A DNA stretch of 64,000 nucleotides. It comes from Rhynchopus sp. YZ270_cl-10. Its lineage: Eukaryota > Euglenozoa > Diplonemea > Diplonemida > Diplonemidae. Below, in pieces: positions 60,015 through 64,000 of this stretch. Each line of letters opens with the position of its first letter. Within the stretch, counting starts at the first letter, position 1. The notes beneath the pieces were generated by a model. That model did not search any database, was not told where the DNA came from, and was given only the letters and a program-made list of their open reading frames with translations. The DNA lies in the NCBI GenBank assembly GCA_964035575.1, contig OZ037846.1, positions 27,501 through 91,500 of the forward strand, written 5' to 3'. The position numbers were made by a program, and so were the translations under genes.

Positions 60015-62765
60015 TCAGAAGACACTGCTGCGCTGCATGATGCCGTTGACGACGTAGACGCCGTCCTTGCGCGGGAGTAGCATGTGCTCCAGGCTCGACG
60101 GCATGCCTGCTTCCGCTTCAGGCTCGTACAGGCACACCTTCCCTTCACGCACAGCCTCCTCACACAGCGTCCAGGAGCGGCGCACACCACACCCCATCAC
60201 AGTCACAAAGCGCTGCTTCTTCGTCCCCACATTCCCGTGCTGCACAGGGCCGCTCACAAACCCAGCACCGCTGTGCAGTGCTGACAGCAGCAGGCGTTGT
60301 GCAAAACGTATCGCACTCTCACTGTGTGCTGCCAACGAGCGTGTCAGGTTCCACCCCACACACACGGAACTCCCGATGAGTGAGACGACGGAGCCGCGGT
60401 TTTGCTCGAGAGAAGCTGTAAGGGAAACGAGCCTGCTGCTCATGGTGGTCAGGGCTGTCGTCTCCTCTAACCCCGCAAAGGCGACTATGCCGAGTGTTGC
60501 ACAGAACGGGTGTGTATTATTGCTATCGGGTCTTACGTGAACCAATCGTGAACCTCGCTCACTGTTTTTGTCAGATCTGCAAGACAACCACGACTGAGAC
60601 ATTCCAAGATCACGTGCCACAAGTGGGTTCGTCTCCCGTCCCGCAAGTGCAGCCGGCCACACACAGCACACATCTGTCGTCCCACTCACACCCTTCAAGT
60701 CCTGACGAAAGGAAGCGCCCATCACCACATCGCGTGCAACATACTCATCCTTGCACAGTGCAGAGCAGATCGCAACAGCACCTGGTTGGCAAGCGCTTTT
60801 AAGTCGTGACGCAACGTTGGCAGTGTGTCCGAAGTAGTCCATGCGTCCAGTGAGTGTGTTCAACTCCACAGTGACAGGCCCTGTGTTGATCCCAATGCAT
60901 ACAGTGAGACCACACCACAGCAAGCCCTGCTCAGCGCAGATCGGTGCGTCCTCCATAAGAGACGGCGGCCACTCCGCCTCGCGCAGCCGTTCGTGCACCT
61001 TCAGCGCAAAGTCCATCCCGTCCTGTGTCGTCGCAAAGGCAATCATGAAGGCGTCGCCAATCGTCTTCACCTCGTAGCCGCCGAAGGTGTGCATCACGTC
61101 CCGTATCACAGCGTTGTGGATGCGCAGCCCAGCACGCATCCCGTCAGGTGCAGCTTCCCAGATCGACGTAGACGCACGGATGTCTGTAAAGACAATCGTC
61201 ACTGTGCCTTCGTCCAGTCCAGGTGCTGCTGACTTGCGTCGCTCGTCAGGTGCTTCCTCAGCAAGCTCAAACAGCGCAGCAGGGAGGTAGGGACGGTACT
61301 CCTCCAGACGGCTGATGGACAGCAGCATCCCACCCATCAGGCTGTGCACCTCCTTCACAACCACGTGTTTCCTGCCGTATCGTGAGATCGCACGCTGTGC
61401 CACATCCGTTTCAAACTCGCCAATGGCTTTGATGGCAACAGACAGGTGCCGCATCGGTAGTGCAATGAACACAACCTCGAGTATCGAGATCATCAAGTCA
61501 AACACAAACACAAGCAGCGTGAAGATCACAAGCACCACAAGCGCCTTCTGCACCTTTGCCTCCACAGACGACACAGGACGCAGCCATATCAGAAAGGCGT
61601 CTTGGTGCAGCTGCGCACCCTTGCGCACAAAGTGTTCCTCACCACCGAGCATCACCTTCATAAACGTGTGGGACGGTTCCTCCAGCACCTCTTCGAACGC
61701 ATCCTTCACTGCCTGCGACTGCATGTCTGACACTTTCATGGCACATGACAGCGGTGCAACCGTGCTGAAGGAACGCACATCAGAGTTGCACAACCCCACC
61801 AGGTGTTCTCCTGTTGTCGACGCGTACACAATGGAGAGCTTTGCGTCCACAATCACCACTGTTGTGTCTGGGTGCTGCTTCTTGTACTCTGCCATCGGTT
61901 TCTCCCACATCCCGTACTCAAAGTGCGCTGAGATGATGACTGCTCTGTACTTGCTCCACGGGTGCGGTGCAGGTGGTGGCACGTGCACAGAATCATACCC
62001 TGCATATGCATACGTAGTTCCGTCCATTGATATCCACGAATAAGGTGGTCGCCACTTGTGTCCCACGTCAGGCCCATCCCCTGTAGCCCACCCCCCTGAA
62101 GGAGGCAGCCCGTTGCGTGGGTCGTAGTCAGGCCCAATGAGGTCCACTAGATAGCTCACGCCGTTCCACTTGTATACAAAATCTCGGACTTCGCCTGTGA
62201 CGTTGTGCATGCGGTGTGTTGAGATGAGCATCTCAGTGGGGTATGGCGGCTGTGCTGTGGTGTTGACTGTGAAGTAGTCTTCGTGTGGTGCAAACTGGTT
62301 GTGGTATTCTCCGTAGATGTAGTCACGTCTTCCGTCACGGAGAACGTCGGCCCAGACGATGTTGTAAAAAGCAGTGCCGTCTGTGATGTTGTGTGGCACG
62401 AGGAAGATTACAGCTGAGTAAAGACCCAAAGACTTCACAACTGTGAAGAAGTACGGACGCATCTTTCCCTCCCAGAGCAAGGGGTCGTCTGTGGTGATCG
62501 TGTCCTCGTTGTAGGTGAAGTAGCGTGTGGCCTCAGTCGCTGTCGGTGGCCTTGTGATGATGTCGTGCATATGTTTCTCAAGGCTGGCGAGCTCACTCGA
62601 ACTCGTCTCACGCACAGTGTCCTCCAGCGACTTGAGACTCTCGAAGTACATCACCAGACCACCACCCATTGAAGCTGCTGTCGACACCAATGTCGCAAAT
62701 GCAATGACAGCCAGCACAGGCGGCTTGCATTGCCGCGGTGCATCACACCTAGCTGTGTGCTGCAT
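60015..62765 (-). CDS. Receptor-type adenylate cyclase with extracellular sensor domain
   Basis: Encodes 916 aa from the Met at 62765 (the codon before it is GTG). A membrane helix lies at about 17-40 and a large extracellular region at about 41-425 that resembles a Cache-type ligand sensor (WRPPYSWISMDGTTYAYAGY, TTVVIVDAKLSIVYASTTG). A second helix region is at about 430-465 (VVLVIFTLLVFVFDLMISIL). A HAMP-like linker ends in EEYRPYLPAALF. The class III cyclase domain starts near 520: IVFTDIRASTSIWE, YEVKTIGDAFM, GRMDYFGHTANVASRL, with all catalytic residues present and an adenine-type Asp. A degenerate second fold at about 745-890 (RFVTVMGCGVRRSW) parallels A and A'. Predicted to convert an outside chemical signal to cAMP. 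About 300 bp of its catalytic core is almost identical to A and A' DNA. Confidence 0.9.
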   Translation of the reverse strand: MQHTARCDAPRQCKPPVLAVIAFATLVSTAASMGGGLVMYFESLKSLEDTVRETSSSELASLEKHMHDIITRPPTATEATRYFTYNEDTITTDDPLLWEGKMRPYFFTVVKSLGLYSAVIFLVPHNITDGTAFYNIVWADVLRDGRRDYIYGEYHNQFAPHEDYFTVNTTAQPPYPTEMLISTHRMHNVTGEVRDFVYKWNGVSYLVDLIGPDYDPRNGLPPSGGWATGDGPDVGHKWRPPYSWISMDGTTYAYAGYDSVHVPPPAPHPWSKYRAVIISAHFEYGMWEKPMAEYKKQHPDTTVVIVDAKLSIVYASTTGEHLVGLCNSDVRSFSTVAPLSCAMKVSDMQSQAVKDAFEEVLEEPSHTFMKVMLGGEEHFVRKGAQLHQDAFLIWLRPVSSVEAKVQKALVVLVIFTLLVFVFDLMISILEVVFIALPMRHLSVAIKAIGEFETDVAQRAISRYGRKHVVVKEVHSLMGGMLLSISRLEEYRPYLPAALFELAEEAPDERRKSAAPGLDEGTVTIVFTDIRASTSIWEAAPDGMRAGLRIHNAVIRDVMHTFGGYEVKTIGDAFMIAFATTQDGMDFALKVHERLREAEWPPSLMEDAPICAEQGLLWCGLTVCIGINTGPVTVELNTLTGRMDYFGHTANVASRLKSACQPGAVAICSALCKDEYVARDVVMGASFRQDLKGVSGTTDVCCVWPAALAGRETNPLVARDLGMSQSWLSCRSDKNSERGSRLVHVRPDSNNTHPFCATLGIVAFAGLEETTALTTMSSRLVSLTASLEQNRGSVVSLIGSSVCVGWNLTRSLAAHSESAIRFAQRLLLSALHSGAGFVSGPVQHGNVGTKKQRFVTVMGCGVRRSWTLCEEAVREGKVCLYEPEAEAGMPSSLEHMLLPRKDGVYVVNGIMQRSSVF

Positions 62766-63050
62766 CACCGCACAGGGTTTATGTCATGTGTACTGTGCCA
62801 CCTCATTCTGTTGGTGTGTGCGTTGTGTTCACAGACAAATGAGCAGTGGACGTACACATGCACAATATATGCCGCCAACGTCAGAAACTACAACACTGCA
62901 GTCGTTAATTGCGCGCAATCGAAGAACAGAACGTTCGTATAAAAATAAAATTGGGCGGGTGAGGTCAAGAGGTGGGCTTTCATGTTTGTTTCTGTTTGCA
63001 AATAAAAACAACAAAAAAACTTTCTACCCCCAACCCGTCCAGAAAAGTGA
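62766..63050. other. 5' flank of the receptor cyclase
   Basis: No gene seen. Likely holds the promoter of the cyclase; no specific element identified. Confidence 0.4.
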
Positions 63051-63852
63051 AGTTATTAATGCAGGCACCTCCGACTGACCCACGTACGATGCCAGCCATC
63101 CGGATGAAAGCACAAGTACCCTGTGGCCAACAACAGAAGATGTAAAAAGGAAACCTAATGACTGGCCCGTACCGTAAGAGAACGAGGGCGGTTCACAACC
63201 GCTCGACAGCCGGCGGCCCACCTTCCGTTGAAGAGTTGTGAGCTTACAGGTACTGCAGTTCGCTGCACCCAACGCTTGATGCACGATAGTCTACACAAGA
63301 GAGCAGAAACCCAAAAACACAAAAAGGGGTGGGCGGGGGGGTCACAACATCTCTCTCTTGGCGCCCCATGCTGTACCGACAGTTGGGCCTCACCCTTTCT
63401 CTTAGGGATATACATGGACGTCCTTACAGGCAGCACACCGTAACCCAAAGGCGTGGCAGAGAGACTCCGTAGAGCGACTCTGGCCTGACCGCTGGCCATT
63501 TATGCTCCGGGTGCGAGCACCCATCATAGCATAGGGGGGCCAGCCTGACCCAGCATTTATATACCCTGCCAGGGTGAACTAGCATAAAAGAGGGCAGGGG
63601 CGTTTAGACCCTGAGGACTAGGGGAAGTCCCGCATACCCCAACAGAAAGACAAAGGCTATGCACTGGTGATATAGGAGAGGCAGGGTTGCTGAAAAACAA
63701 AAAGACCCTGAAGGCACAAAAACGCCCCGCATCCCTCCTCGCCTCCTGTTTTGTAATCTCTCAGGTAGGAGACATCGGTTCGAGCGGTCAACACCTTCAT
63801 AGAGTTTCTGGAGGAACGGACCCCCGGATGCAATTTAAGGTCCAGCACAGGA
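63051..63852. repeat. Dispersed repeat, copy 2 (partner 14267-14790)
   Basis: Begins GTTATTAATGCAGGCACCTC and continues to GGTCCAGCACAGGACCA. Relative to copy 1 it has about 300 bp extra at 63115-63410, which includes CCGTACCGTAAGAGAACG and CGGTTCACAACCGCTCGAC, words also found at 55645-55680. Downstream of 63852 the two copies diverge. Confidence 0.75.
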
Positions 63853-64000
63853 CCACAGCCAGAAAAACCAGAAAAAGAAAAGACCCTTTGACTGAAGTAC
63901 AGAAATGAGAGTGCACAACAAAGGGGGAGCGGAATACACAAAAGAAGTCCCAGACGTTTGAATCATTTCCCACCACAACCACACCCACCATAGATGCACT

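Noticed and set aside
1-64000. Kinetoplastid origin suggested by cyclase motifs
   Set aside because: Spliceosomal introns with frame-consistent junctions in the adhesin and non-polycistronic repeat-rich spacers do not fit; cyclase motifs alone are not diagnostic.
1-64000. Retroviral, LTR or Polinton-like elements
   Set aside because: No reverse transcriptase, integrase, capsid or long terminal repeats were recognised; the mobile DNA seen is TIR, MITE or fold-back type.

Overview
The window looks like nuclear DNA of a unicellular eukaryote. Genes are long, GC-richer than the spacers, and use the standard code (TGA and TAA both end genes). At least one gene has spliceosomal introns with GTATGT/GTATGC donors and CAG acceptors that keep the reading frame. 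Spacers are packed with small DNA transposons, fold-back elements and simple repeats. Spliceosomal introns argue against a typical kinetoplastid, although the adenylate cyclase catalytic motifs resemble those of Euglenozoa. The sequence alone does not settle the lineage. All recognised host genes lie on the minus strand.

Layout. (1) 1-1047: hairpin-rich AT-rich DNA. (2) 1048-13639: a tandem array of about 3.2-kb units, each carrying one secreted bulb-lectin plus WSC-domain gene (four copies). Units differ by three clean transposon insertions, whose empty sites are preserved in sister units. (3) 13640-15876: dispersed and tandem non-coding repeats. (4) 15877-23758: a very large DUF6606/DUF3638/DUF3645-type gene, interrupted by three apparent frame changes, followed by a WD40 fragment. 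(5) 25384-37069: a cluster of four multi-pass membrane cyclase-family genes in the order A-B-B'-A'. A and A' carry a canonical adenylate cyclase domain plus a degenerate one. B and B' keep only the degenerate one. (6) 37980-39187: a 1.2-kb fold-back element. (7) 41855-51711: a giant modular adhesin, reconstructed from three exons as about 2735 aa, with a hAT relic in its long intron. (8) 51940-53598: the GPI-transamidase subunit GAA1. (9) 53766-59761: a nest of palindromic arrays, fold-backs and terminal-inverted-repeat elements. (10) 60015-62765: a receptor-type adenylate cyclase with an extracellular sensor. (11) 62766-64000: a second copy of the repeat at 14267.

How the genes fit together. 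Most of the host genes work at the cell surface: secreted lectins, a Cys-rich/Calx-beta adhesin, receptor and multi-pass cyclases, and the GPI-anchoring machinery. The plausible theme is environmental sensing and adhesion by a free-living or host-associated protist. The strongest evolutionary signals are array expansion and contraction (lectins, B-type pseudo-cyclases) and near-identity of the cyclase catalytic core among paralogues whose other parts have diverged. No intact virus-like element, CRISPR array, rRNA or convincing tRNA was found.
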